This document shows, one piece after another, positions 13,038 to 21,956 of a stretch of DNA of 27,732 bases. A program made the position numbers and the translations under genes. Below the pieces are notes generated by a model that was not told the origin of the DNA, ran no database searches, and worked only from the letters and a program-made list of their open reading frames with translations. The DNA is from a virus, in IMG/VR virus record IMGVR_UViG_3300030012_001302, positions 1-27,732 of that record. The stretch is one strand, 5' to 3'. Within the stretch, counting starts at the first letter, position 1, and every line of letters starts with the position of its first letter.

Positions 13038-15724
13038 GAGCTGCACAACTATACATAAAGGAGACAGGCAAGTACATACAACTTGGACAAGGTGGTGACT
13101 TTCCGTTTACGCTTAGCAAGTCAATTGCAGAGATACAGGACATAAGCAAACGCAATAAGACATTTAGTAAGTCGTTTAAGATACCTGCGACTGATGACAA
13201 CGTCAAGGCTCTAGGATACGCACACGTCATAGGGACAGACCTTGATGCCATAAACGTATACAAGCAACAATGCTTTATTATCGTTAACGGCAATGTCATA
13301 GATGACGGATATGTCTATATACTAAAGGCAAGACGCAACACAGACGCAGTAGAATTTGAGTGTCAATTTGTAGGTGGCAATGAAGCTTGGGTTGTGGCCT
13401 TACAATCGCTGAAGATGTCAGATATGACAACCAATACAAGTGGCACGGTTTTGCAACTTGACTACACCGATGCTAATATACTTGCACGTGTTGTGCCTGA
13501 CCCTCGCACAATGCTTGACCCAAGTTATGTCTTTGTCAATCCGTATATGTACAAGTTCAGCGACAGCGATGCAGACAACTACGACAGCACAGAAACATAC
13601 AACGGCACAAGTCGCAACGCAAGAGGCACAGACTTTTGGCCTGCATTTAGACTTGACTTTCTTATTGACGGCATATTTGGCACAGCAACAAATCCACTTG
13701 TTCAACAGGTGTTTGGCTTTGATTCTTTTAAGCTAGACAGCGACTTTCTAACGGACAACGCAACACACGGATTTTGGGACAACATATATTACAGCGACCG
13801 AAGCCAAGACGACTATCCTGACGTTACATTTGGAGCAACGGAAGATTGGCGTTTTTTCTTGCCAACTGATGTTACAATGCTTGACTTCTTTATGAATGTT
13901 TGCAAGACGTTTAACCTAATCTTTAGTTTTGACGGCATTACGCTAAAGGTTGAGCCACGACAGGAATGGACATCTTGGAACGGCACAACATACGATGGCT
14001 TTTACTCAGGCGATATTGATTGGAGTGAGAAGGTAAGCGTAAATCAAGAGGTGCAATACAAGACAAGCAATTACAAAAGGCAGGTGCGTATGTCTTGGGG
14101 TACTGAAAGCTATCCCATTGATGACAATATGTATCCGTTTATTACTGACGAAAACGTAAGTCAGCCTGAAGTGCGTTACATAATTGACCTAGACAGTAAC
14201 AACGAGGAAGGCATAACAGACATCAAGCTGCCATTCAACACAAGCCTTAGTAAGTTCTATCAAGCCAAGTTCGACAGAGTTCGCACACGAGGCTTTGTAG
14301 GCCCAATTACAGAAGACGAAGCAAACCAAGCGACATCAATAACGTTTGACCCTGACAACACCTATTCTAACCGATTATTTGTATTTAAGTCAGGCTCTGC
14401 CCCTATGGGTATGCCACGCCACGTTAATGCAATAAGTGGGGTAACAGGAAGATACACAGGATTAGAGGCCTACTTGTTCACGCCTACTTGGAGACAATGG
14501 GTATATGAACAAAGTGGAGGTACACTTAGCACACAGCTTGGTTATCCTTATATGTACAACTGTATGACGATTAATCCCTACGTACACACAGATGAAACAC
14601 TTGCATTAGGCGATGGCTCTTCGTTGTCAAGTATTGTAACTAAGGTATCTGACTTCGACACAATAGAGAACGTAGATGTTGCCGATGTAAGTGTAACAAG
14701 ACAGCCGTCAGATGCTACCGACTTAGGTCGATTGACAGACATTGCAAGCAATGACATTGATGACGTTAATCTTGGTATTTACAACGCTAACACGGTCACA
14801 ATGGTTGACGGTTTATACGAGCGATTTTGGAAGACTACACTTGAGAAGTTAATTACAACACGCACATTAGTCACGCAGGTGCTATTGAGTCGTAACGAGT
14901 TTGTGAATCTTGACATCTCTAAGTACTACACGCTAATGGGCCAACGCTTTATCCTAAACAAGGTTAAGGACTTTGACCCTATGCTTGACGAGCAGATGGT
15001 CGAGGTTGAGTTGTTGGCTGTCGATGCGTTTAGGTCAAGCGATGAGCAAGAAGGAGGAGAGAATATCGTAACGGACGGATTGATATTTAGAGTAGATGCA
15101 AATGACCCTGCAAGCTACGGAGGCACAGGCACAACGTGGACAGATGTTGTAAACGGCAATAACGGCTCAATACTTAACGGAGCAACATACAACTCAGCAC
15201 AAGGTGGTTACTTTGAGTTTGATGGTGTAGATGACCAAGTAGATTTTGACCAACCTGCAATCCTTGAGTCTTATCCATTGTCGATTGACATTTGGTTTTA
15301 TTCGTCTCATAACAATAGTGGTATTATCACAAAGGGACGAACGAGAGGCTCTTCATCGCAAAGAGATTTTGATATAACAGGTACAGGAACTAATATAAGA
15401 TTTTTGATAAGTCGTGGCTCAGGATATAATTTCATAATGGATAATACTTATCCATCTCTTAACGTATGGCATCACCTGAGCGTTTCTTGGGACGGAACAA
15501 CAGGAACAAATGGTGCTAAGATGTATCTTGATGGCGCACTATATGCACAAGCCACGGCAAGCTCTGCAAGTTTTGCCACATCGCACGATATCTTTGCAGG
15601 AGGTAACAGGTCAGGATTTATGATGAACGGACGTATATCAACTATTAAAATGTACAACAAAGCGTTAAGTGCAGCTGAAGCACTACAAAATTACAACGCC
15701 TCAAAAGCGAGATACGGATTATGA
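13034..15724 (+). CDS. Large tail-tip protein with C-terminal LamG-like domain (candidate receptor binding)
   Basis: This 896-aa protein's residues 1-120 contain FPFTLSKSIAEIQDISKRNK and TFSKSFKIPATDDN, a pattern of tail proteins in Bacteroidota phages. The central part is Tyr/Asp/Asn rich and beta-like. From about 681 onward (nt 15076) a new module begins: GLIFRVDANDPASY, FEFDGVDDQVDF, LSIDIWFYSS, NVWHHLSVSWDGT and IKMYNKALSAAEALQNYN. These are the sequential strands of a LamG/concanavalin-like jelly roll, a carbohydrate-binding fold. The link to the central part passes through a Glu/Gly-rich hinge (SSDEQEGGENIV). This end of the protein is therefore the best candidate for host-surface recognition. 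Part of the module (about 15280-15440) is more A/T rich than its surroundings, consistent with exchange. Confidence 0.72.
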   Translation: MRAAQLYIKETGKYIQLGQGGDFPFTLSKSIAEIQDISKRNKTFSKSFKIPATDDNVKALGYAHVIGTDLDAINVYKQQCFIIVNGNVIDDGYVYILKARRNTDAVEFECQFVGGNEAWVVALQSLKMSDMTTNTSGTVLQLDYTDANILARVVPDPRTMLDPSYVFVNPYMYKFSDSDADNYDSTETYNGTSRNARGTDFWPAFRLDFLIDGIFGTATNPLVQQVFGFDSFKLDSDFLTDNATHGFWDNIYYSDRSQDDYPDVTFGATEDWRFFLPTDVTMLDFFMNVCKTFNLIFSFDGITLKVEPRQEWTSWNGTTYDGFYSGDIDWSEKVSVNQEVQYKTSNYKRQVRMSWGTESYPIDDNMYPFITDENVSQPEVRYIIDLDSNNEEGITDIKLPFNTSLSKFYQAKFDRVRTRGFVGPITEDEANQATSITFDPDNTYSNRLFVFKSGSAPMGMPRHVNAISGVTGRYTGLEAYLFTPTWRQWVYEQSGGTLSTQLGYPYMYNCMTINPYVHTDETLALGDGSSLSSIVTKVSDFDTIENVDVADVSVTRQPSDATDLGRLTDIASNDIDDVNLGIYNANTVTMVDGLYERFWKTTLEKLITTRTLVTQVLLSRNEFVNLDISKYYTLMGQRFILNKVKDFDPMLDEQMVEVELLAVDAFRSSDEQEGGENIVTDGLIFRVDANDPASYGGTGTTWTDVVNGNNGSILNGATYNSAQGGYFEFDGVDDQVDFDQPAILESYPLSIDIWFYSSHNNSGIITKGRTRGSSSQRDFDITGTGTNIRFLISRGSGYNFIMDNTYPSLNVWHHLSVSWDGTTGTNGAKMYLDGALYAQATASSASFATSHDIFAGGNRSGFMMNGRISTIKMYNKALSAAEALQNYNASKARYGL

Positions 15725-15960
15725 GAACTTATGTGATAGTAAATGTAACGGACTTAGAACTGCTTGACTATGGTCAGCTAATGACAACAAGCATTGAGAC
15801 AACGATGCGTAATGTTAACAATGACAAAGCGGTCGTCAAGTACGAAGGTGCAATGCCGTCTACAATTGCAAAACTAGTCGATAAAACACTTTACGATCAC
15901 ACCGAGATATTAGGCATTTTACAAACCGATGAATGGCGAGGACAACCTGATGAAGAATGA
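15721..15960 (+). CDS. Small hypothetical tail-block protein
   Basis: This 79-aa protein begins in an ATGA overlap with the tail-tip gene. It has an alternating start (MRTYVIVNVTDLELLDYGQL) and an acidic end (LQTDEWRGQPDEE). It is followed by another small gene and then the tape measure, a place where assembly factors are often found. No family is recognised. Confidence 0.72.
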   Translation: MRTYVIVNVTDLELLDYGQLMTTSIETTMRNVNNDKAVVKYEGAMPSTIAKLVDKTLYDHTEILGILQTDEWRGQPDEE

Positions 15961-16130
15961 GGTACTACATATTTAACACAGAGAAAGAAGCACGAGAGGT
16001 AAGTCTTAGAGTGTACACCAATGGCATTGATTGGGTTGCAGAAGTTCCTGCATACGTACACGTTGACGAATTGAATAACAGAATTTGGTTGCTACCACAA
16101 GAGGCAACCGACTTAGGATACTTTGAATAA
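15957..16130 (+). CDS. Small hypothetical protein upstream of tape measure
   Basis: This 57-aa protein has an ATGA overlap with the previous stop and a TAATG overlap with the tape-measure start. It reads MRYYIFNTEKEAREVSLRVY at the front, then a Trp-containing segment (IDWVAEVPAYVHVDEL) and LPQEATDLGYFE at the end. It looks like a small alpha/beta protein. No frameshift-prone slippery run links it to its neighbours, so it does not look like the classical G/GT pair expected here. Confidence 0.75.
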   Translation: MRYYIFNTEKEAREVSLRVYTNGIDWVAEVPAYVHVDELNNRIWLLPQEATDLGYFE

Positions 16131-19015
16131 TGGCACAAACAATACTTGAATTACAACTTAAAGGAGTTGACGAAGCGAAGGCTAGTATGCAAGGACTGTC
16201 TGAGGAGATAGTCGAACAGAAGCTAAAACAAACAGAACTGAAAGGTGCATTAAAGGAAACAAAGAAAGCACTTGATGCAGGTACTATAAGTGAGAAGGAC
16301 TACACTAAAGCAGTAGCTCAGAACAACATTGAAATGGAGAAATCCAAGAAGATTGTTCGTGAAAACTCTGCAACGCTTAGACAGAATATCAAGGTATTAG
16401 ATGCCCAAGAAGGTAGCCTTGACCAAATGCGAGCATCTCTCAACTTGCTACAAAAGGAGTTTGGTCAACTTGATCAAAGCACACAAGAGGGTGCAATGGC
16501 AGCCGATGCAATGAAGCAACGTATCCAAGCATTAGACACAGCCGTCAAAGCACAAGAGGAAAGTATAGGAGACCACAGACGAAGTGTGGGAGACTACGGT
16601 AAAGCATTACAAGGACTTGGTCAGTACTTTCCTATACTAGGTGCAAACATTAGCGCAGCAGCTCCGTTCCTTGGTGACTTTGGTGAGAAGATAAACAAGT
16701 TCGCACCATTGATAAATGTAATGGGTCAGAACTTAGGTTTTGCAGGTGGCAAGATGAACGAGTTCGTATCCTCTGCAAGTGAAGGCCCAAGCGTACTAAA
16801 ACGAACACAGGACACAATAAGCAAAATGCCTAAAGGCTTAAAGGCGTTAAAGGCGGGTTTTCAAGCAGCGGCAGGAGGAATATACGGAGCAGTTAAGGCA
16901 AGTCTTGCGTTTCTTGCAACACCGATTGGATTGGCATTGGCAGCAGTTGCAGCAGCCACAGCAGGAGCGATTGCATTGTTTAGTCGGGCTAAAAAGAAAG
17001 CAGCAGAAGAAACAAGACAAGCAGCGGCAGAACTTGCAGCCGCAGAACAAGAAACTAAAAGAATAGCTAAACAAATGAATGATTCCTTAGCTGATTCTTT
17101 AATACTTGGAGATGCACAAATTGCAGGATTAAAAAGAAGCTTTGTTGATGCATTTGCAGAATTAGATTCTTTATTTGAAACCGCAGGAAAAGATGGCGGT
17201 GAGCAATATGGTGATGCCTTTAACGAAAAGGTTGACGCAGCACTTGGCAGGTCACAGGAGACTATAAAATCTCAGTATGAAGCAGAGCGTGCCGTTTTGG
17301 CAAAACTTACAAAAGAGGCACAAGAAACTGCAAAAAAATTGTCTGTTGCTTCTAGGTCAGATTTAACAGATATTTCAATAGATTTTGCAGATGAATATTC
17401 ACAAACCATAGTTGCAGCAGCAGGCTCAAAATTTGTAGCTGAAGACCTTAACAAATATCTTATTCCACAACGCGAAGGCTTTGAACAAGCTTTTTCTGCT
17501 GCTCAATCGTATGGTAAAAAATTACAAGAACTAGACCAAACATTTAAGTTTGATATCGCACTATCTAAGGAGCTTGCCGAACAAACTAAAAAAACAGCAG
17601 AAAGCTACGATGGCACTACTAAGTCAGTTGAGGATTTAGCAGAAGAGGAGGATAAACTTAAAAAAGAAAGAGAAGCACGTGCAGAAGCAAGAAGGAAAAG
17701 ACGAGAGGAAGAAAGGAAAGCAGAAGAGGCAAGAAAGAAAATGATTGATGACCTGATTGATAAGGAATCAGAGCGTACACTAACAGAGGAGGAGTTAATT
17801 GACAAGAGGTTTTACGACAAGCTCAGAGAGTTAGAGTTGGACGGTGACATTACCAAGATGACCGAGAAGGAGCTTGAATTGCGTACTGCGTTATATGCAA
17901 AGTATAACGATGACTTAAAAGACCTTAGAGACAAGAACGAAGCTGATGCAGAAAAAACAGCAAAAGAATCGTTTGACAAAAGCCTAAAGTTATTAGAGGA
18001 TAATTTAGCAATGGACATCCTTGTCAGGGAGACGGCAATGCTCGAGAAGCTACGAAATGAAAAACTAACTGAAGAGCAAAAGTTAAAACTACAAAAAGAC
18101 TTTCAGGACGAATCTCTTGAACTGCAACGAGAGGCTTTAGTTAAGCAGATTGCACTTATTGAGGGTACACTTGGCGAAGGCAAAACATCGGCACAGCTCG
18201 AGCAATTACGCAACGCACTTGCAAAACTTGGCGTAGAGATACAACAAGCAGGCATAGACCCTGAGACAGGAGAGCATAAGACACTTGCCGAGAGGCTTGG
18301 ATTAAGCGAAGAGCAAGTTGACAAAATTAACAAAGGTGTTGCAGGCGTAGAGGCAGGATTGGATGCAATGAGCCAAATGACACAAGCACAAGCTGCGGAG
18401 CGATTAGCTAACGTTGACCAAATGTTACAACAAGGCGTGATAAACGAAGAGGAGGCAACACGCAAGAAGGAGCAAATACAAAGAGAGGCAGCACGTAAAC
18501 AACAGAAAATTGATATTACACAAGCTGTAATAAACACAGCCAAGGCGGTTACCTCTGCACTTAACACACAGCCTTTCTTGCCTGCAGGATTAATAATGGC
18601 AGGAATTGCAACAGCACAAGGTGCTGCACAGATAAAGATGATTAGGTCACAGAAGTTTAGTAAAGGCGGAATGCTAAGCGGCCCAAGTCACGCACAAGGC
18701 GGAATACCTATGTTCAGCAAGGGAGGTGCGTTCTATGGCGAGGCAGAAGGCGGTGAGGCTGTACTAACTAAAGGAGTAATGGCAAATCCTGCACTTGCAC
18801 GAATGGCATCAGCAATAAACGTTGCAGGTGGTGGTGTGCCTTTCTTTGCTAATGGTGGTGTTCTTGACCCTATACAATCAGCAACGCCAACAGACCGAGC
18901 AGCAGACATAATTGCATCAGGATTAAAATCACGACAGCCTGTATTGGTTGTTGAGCAACTGCGAGATCGTGAGAATAGTGTAGACGTTATTGAATCATTA
19001 AGAACAATCGGATGA
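16130..19015 (+). CDS. Tail tape measure protein
   Basis: This 961-aa protein sets tail length and is ejected with the DNA. Long charged heptad regions dominate (about 1-130 and 480-640), separated by a hydrophobic stretch around 254-284 (KASLAFLATPIGLALAAVAA...) typical of tape measures. A glycine-rich C-terminal part includes FSKGGMLSGPSHAQGGIPMF, a repeat common near the end of these proteins. It is the longest gene in the genome. With the known rough ratio of 0.15 nm per residue the tail would be near 145 nm, consistent with a siphovirus. The segment around 17040-17660 is more A/T rich than its flanks and uses different codons, suggesting a recombined internal block. Confidence 0.92.
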   Translation: MAQTILELQLKGVDEAKASMQGLSEEIVEQKLKQTELKGALKETKKALDAGTISEKDYTKAVAQNNIEMEKSKKIVRENSATLRQNIKVLDAQEGSLDQMRASLNLLQKEFGQLDQSTQEGAMAADAMKQRIQALDTAVKAQEESIGDHRRSVGDYGKALQGLGQYFPILGANISAAAPFLGDFGEKINKFAPLINVMGQNLGFAGGKMNEFVSSASEGPSVLKRTQDTISKMPKGLKALKAGFQAAAGGIYGAVKASLAFLATPIGLALAAVAAATAGAIALFSRAKKKAAEETRQAAAELAAAEQETKRIAKQMNDSLADSLILGDAQIAGLKRSFVDAFAELDSLFETAGKDGGEQYGDAFNEKVDAALGRSQETIKSQYEAERAVLAKLTKEAQETAKKLSVASRSDLTDISIDFADEYSQTIVAAAGSKFVAEDLNKYLIPQREGFEQAFSAAQSYGKKLQELDQTFKFDIALSKELAEQTKKTAESYDGTTKSVEDLAEEEDKLKKEREARAEARRKRREEERKAEEARKKMIDDLIDKESERTLTEEELIDKRFYDKLRELELDGDITKMTEKELELRTALYAKYNDDLKDLRDKNEADAEKTAKESFDKSLKLLEDNLAMDILVRETAMLEKLRNEKLTEEQKLKLQKDFQDESLELQREALVKQIALIEGTLGEGKTSAQLEQLRNALAKLGVEIQQAGIDPETGEHKTLAERLGLSEEQVDKINKGVAGVEAGLDAMSQMTQAQAAERLANVDQMLQQGVINEEEATRKKEQIQREAARKQQKIDITQAVINTAKAVTSALNTQPFLPAGLIMAGIATAQGAAQIKMIRSQKFSKGGMLSGPSHAQGGIPMFSKGGAFYGEAEGGEAVLTKGVMANPALARMASAINVAGGGVPFFANGGVLDPIQSATPTDRAADIIASGLKSRQPVLVVEQLRDRENSVDVIESLRTIG

Positions 19016-19191
19016 CAGACAACATACGTAAGATGATCAACACAGGTGCGTTTGTGCCTATCAATGTAAAGCAAATTGCAAAGGCTTATTATCGTGAGCG
19101 TTTACAGATACACGGAGAATCTATGAAGGCGTACAAAGAGACTGCACAGAAGTTTGGACGGTCTTCTGAATGGGTTAGAAAAATAATGTAA
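19012..19191 (+). CDS. Small helix-turn-helix-like protein
   Basis: This 59-aa protein overlaps the tape-measure stop by 4 nt (ATGA). The C-terminal 20 residues (YKETAQKFGRSSEWVRKIM) have the spacing of a helix-turn-helix (a helix with A-x-x-F-G, turn, then S-x-x-x-V-R-x-I). The upstream YYRERLQIHG is basic and helical. It sits at the boundary between tail and head blocks, 32 nt before the protease gene, so a regulator of head-gene expression is conceivable. A structural role cannot be excluded. Confidence 0.62.
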   Translation: MTDNIRKMINTGAFVPINVKQIAKAYYRERLQIHGESMKAYKETAQKFGRSSEWVRKIM

Positions 19192-19223
19192 AAAATACCA
19201 ATGGTTTTGCGTATCGTTGCAGA

Positions 19224-20744
19224 ATGCCAATAAACCCTGACAAGCCTGCGTTAACGCAAAGCGAATACGACAGGTTTGACTTTGCTTATGCCAAAGACCT
19301 TAAGGATAACTATCCACGTATTTGGAAAGCAGGAGGCAACATAAGAGGCAATGAGGCTTTTGAGTACTACACCAAGTACAGAGAAGGCGAGAGAACAGAG
19401 GGGACGTTGCAATGGGTATCGGAAAGGGAAGCGTGGTGTGCAAGACACTTCGAGGACGGCAGTCAATTTAAAGACGATACAAGTCCTAACCTTGCCAACA
19501 TTGCAGGAGTTGTTGCTCAAATCAAATGGGCGTGTGTTGGCACATTAGGCGAAAAGCGTATGAAAGAAGTAATCAATACAGTAAAAGCTAAAATCAGCGA
19601 CTCGTCACTTACACAGATAACCAACAAAGCAGAAGGCGTGGAAGTAGTGCTTTCAGGCGAGGTTGGTAATTGGGACGTATCCGCAAGACAGATTGCTGAT
19701 GCAATCGAAAATAAAACAGGTGTGCCTTTGACCATTAAGATCAACTCAGTTGGTGGTGATGTGTTCGAAGGCTTTGCACTTTACAATGCAATTAAAATGC
19801 ACGAAGGGCCAACAACGGCAATTGTAGAGGGATTAGCAGCAAGTGCTGCAAGTCTGTTTGCAATGGCTGCCGATGTTGTTGTTATGCGACCTGCTTCAAT
19901 GATGATGGTTCACAATCCTCACACCGTTGCAGCAGGCGAATCTAAAGACTTACGACAATCAGCTGACGTACTCGACAAAGTCCGAGACATTATGGTTCAG
20001 CGATATAAAACTAAAACAGGTCAACCTGAAGAATCCTTAATTGAAATGCTTGATGCTGAGACTTGGCTAACGCCTGAGGAAGCAGTAGAGCTAGGCTTTG
20101 CCGACAAAGTAGATTACAGCGAGGAACAAGTTGGCGGTTTACATTCATCTTTAATCACTAAAATCACAGCAATGTTTAAGACTAAAAGTCAAATAGTTGA
20201 GGCGTTAACGTCCAACGAAATCAAAGACCTTGCACTTGGTTTAGATGTATCTGCTAAACTTGAACTCATTAAGGCACTTGCCGACAATGTAGAAGGAGTT
20301 GAGGAGGTATGCGTTAAACTTGGTGAAGGCGAAGAGAAGTATATGTCTTCTCCTGAGGTTGCAGTTATCCCAATGGAGGGACACGCTATGTTAATCGCTT
20401 TAGGCGTATTGGAAGAGCGTACTGCTGAAGCTATGGACGAGGAAGAGGAAGAACTTTATTCTCAAGAAGAAGAAGAGGAGGAAGAAGTAGCAGCAATGAC
20501 TGAGGAAGAAAAAGAAGAACTTGAGGCTCAAGAAGAAGAAGAAGAAGAGGAAGAAGTTCCTGCTTCTAAGAAAAAGTACAATAGAGAGGTTAAGACCTTA
20601 TTGGCTGCTGTTTCTGAACTTAAAGCTCAAATGGAAGAAATCAAAGAAGAGCGTGCTGCTATGAAAGTACACACTCCTGACAATAAAGCAAGCAAAGTAG
20701 ATTGGAAAGAGCTTGCAATTCAAAATGCCCTAAATAAAAAATAA
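19224..20744 (+). CDS. Head maturation protease (ClpP-like) fused to a scaffold-like C-terminus
   Basis: This 506-aa protein has three parts. Residues 1-125 are a separate N-terminal domain (NYPRIWKAGGNIRGNEAF, QWVSEREAW, GVVAQIKWACVGTLGEKRM) found ahead of proteases in Bacteroidota phages. Residues about 135-300 are a ClpP/S14-type serine protease: INSVGGDVFEGFALYNAI, GLAASAAS with the probable nucleophile S207, MMVHNPH with H230, and TWLTPEEAVELGFAD. Residues about 390-506 are an extreme Glu-rich stretch (encoded by a purine tract at about 20430-20560) followed by a coiled coil (VKTLLAAVSELKAQMEEIKE). This resembles an internal scaffold that the protease would remove during capsid maturation. 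No separate scaffold gene is seen before the capsid gene. Confidence 0.88.
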   Translation: MPINPDKPALTQSEYDRFDFAYAKDLKDNYPRIWKAGGNIRGNEAFEYYTKYREGERTEGTLQWVSEREAWCARHFEDGSQFKDDTSPNLANIAGVVAQIKWACVGTLGEKRMKEVINTVKAKISDSSLTQITNKAEGVEVVLSGEVGNWDVSARQIADAIENKTGVPLTIKINSVGGDVFEGFALYNAIKMHEGPTTAIVEGLAASAASLFAMAADVVVMRPASMMMVHNPHTVAAGESKDLRQSADVLDKVRDIMVQRYKTKTGQPEESLIEMLDAETWLTPEEAVELGFADKVDYSEEQVGGLHSSLITKITAMFKTKSQIVEALTSNEIKDLALGLDVSAKLELIKALADNVEGVEEVCVKLGEGEEKYMSSPEVAVIPMEGHAMLIALGVLEERTAEAMDEEEEELYSQEEEEEEEVAAMTEEEKEELEAQEEEEEEEEVPASKKKYNREVKTLLAAVSELKAQMEEIKEERAAMKVHTPDNKASKVDWKELAIQNALNKK

Positions 20745-20750
20745 AATAAA

Positions 20751-21929
20751 ATGGCTAATATTACATTAAACAGTTCGACATACGCAGGATATTTTAGCGA
20801 TGTCACTCTTGCCGCCTCAGTATTAGGAGCAAGAACAATCGAGCAAGGATACGTTACCTTGCACACAAATGTAGATGACAAGTACACCGTTGTATTTGCT
20901 GACTCTGATGTTGCAATCGAGGATGCTAACGGTACATTCTCTTCATCTTCAACTGCTGACCTTTCTGAGATTAAGTTTGATTTAGGTAAGTATATGATCA
21001 ACGCAGAGATTGACTACAAGAATCTTGACAACTTTTGGTTAGCATCACAGCAACCACGAGGAGCAGCAGGAGACTACGTTGCACCTGCTTCTTTAGAAGA
21101 TGCTCTTAACGCTCACTTTGCTCAAAAGGCTTCTTTGTTCGTTGGTGCTTCTATTTGGAGTGGTTCTGCTTTAGCGGTTTCTCAGTTTGGTTCTTCTCAA
21201 GGAATCTCTCAGGGTGGTTCTAACGCTGTAACAGGTCTTATCGACACAATGCTTGCTGACTCAACAGTTAATGACATTGCTATTGGAGGTACTTACAAGC
21301 AGAGCATCACAGGCGCAAGCGAAGCATCTTCTGCTGTTATTGGAGTAGGTGACGCCTCTGACTATGCTGTTGGGGACAAAGTAACTTTTGAAGGACTTGC
21401 AGGTGGTACTTGGGATACTCAAGACGGCAAGACTTTTACAATTACTGCTATTGCTACTAACGATATCACAATTGATCTTAACTCAACATCTTTAGGTACT
21501 TGGTCAGCAGGTACGTTAACTTGTATCAATAAGAACAACGTTATACCTGCCTTAGAAGAAGTATACCGCAATATGGCAGACTCTATTCGTCTTGCTCCTG
21601 ACACGGTTTTCTACGTTCCTTCACGTATTGCTGCTGCTTACAAATTACAACAAGCAGAGGCTGCTTACTCTCCTAACGTTTACTCTCAAGATTATGAGTT
21701 GGCGTTTTTAGGCTATCGAGTTCTTGAGATTCCTGAGATGCGTAACAACGCTATCGTTTGCTCTCGAATTGCAAGTATGCACTTTGCAACGCCACTTATC
21801 AGCGACCTTAACCAAGTATTGATTGTTGACCAATCAACTGCTTCTGCAAGTCGCACTATCCGTTATCGCTTAGACTTTGCCTTTGATGTTGCTATCTCTG
21901 ATGGTAAAAGCATTACACTTCTAAGCTAA
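20751..21929 (+). CDS. Major capsid protein with inserted beta domain
   Basis: This 392-aa protein immediately follows the protease-scaffold gene. The pieces of an HK97-type capsid protein fit: an N-terminal arm, KFDLGKYMINAEIDYKNL (75-92), a long helix region (LEDALNAHFAQKASLFVGAS), and a C-terminal part with LFVP-like VFYVPSRIAAAYKLQ and HFATPLISDLNQVLIVDQS. Residues about 182-260 look like an inserted beta domain (GVGDASDYAVGDKVTFEG, GKTFTITAIATNDITIDL) of the kind that decorates capsid surfaces. The gene uses many Ala GCT and Ser TCT codons, unlike neighbours that favour GCA and AGC. This marks it as the most strongly expressed structural gene. Confidence 0.88.
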   Translation: MANITLNSSTYAGYFSDVTLAASVLGARTIEQGYVTLHTNVDDKYTVVFADSDVAIEDANGTFSSSSTADLSEIKFDLGKYMINAEIDYKNLDNFWLASQQPRGAAGDYVAPASLEDALNAHFAQKASLFVGASIWSGSALAVSQFGSSQGISQGGSNAVTGLIDTMLADSTVNDIAIGGTYKQSITGASEASSAVIGVGDASDYAVGDKVTFEGLAGGTWDTQDGKTFTITAIATNDITIDLNSTSLGTWSAGTLTCINKNNVIPALEEVYRNMADSIRLAPDTVFYVPSRIAAAYKLQQAEAAYSPNVYSQDYELAFLGYRVLEIPEMRNNAIVCSRIASMHFATPLISDLNQVLIVDQSTASASRTIRYRLDFAFDVAISDGKSITLLS

Positions 21930-21956
21930 TTTTTAACCCTTTAAAATAGCATAGAA

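Noticed and set aside
18103-18567. 154-aa minus-strand frame with many Cys and Ser
   Set aside because: It is the mirror of Gln/Ala/Glu-rich tape-measure codons; the composition is a by-product of the plus strand.
19204-19219. Promoter with TATCGTTG -7 box before the protease gene
   Set aside because: There is no TTG at the needed spacing upstream and the box has a mismatch; too weak to list.
20430-20560. Purine-rich tract as a simple DNA repeat
   Set aside because: It is explained by Glu codons (GAA/GAG) of the protease tail in a continuous frame.
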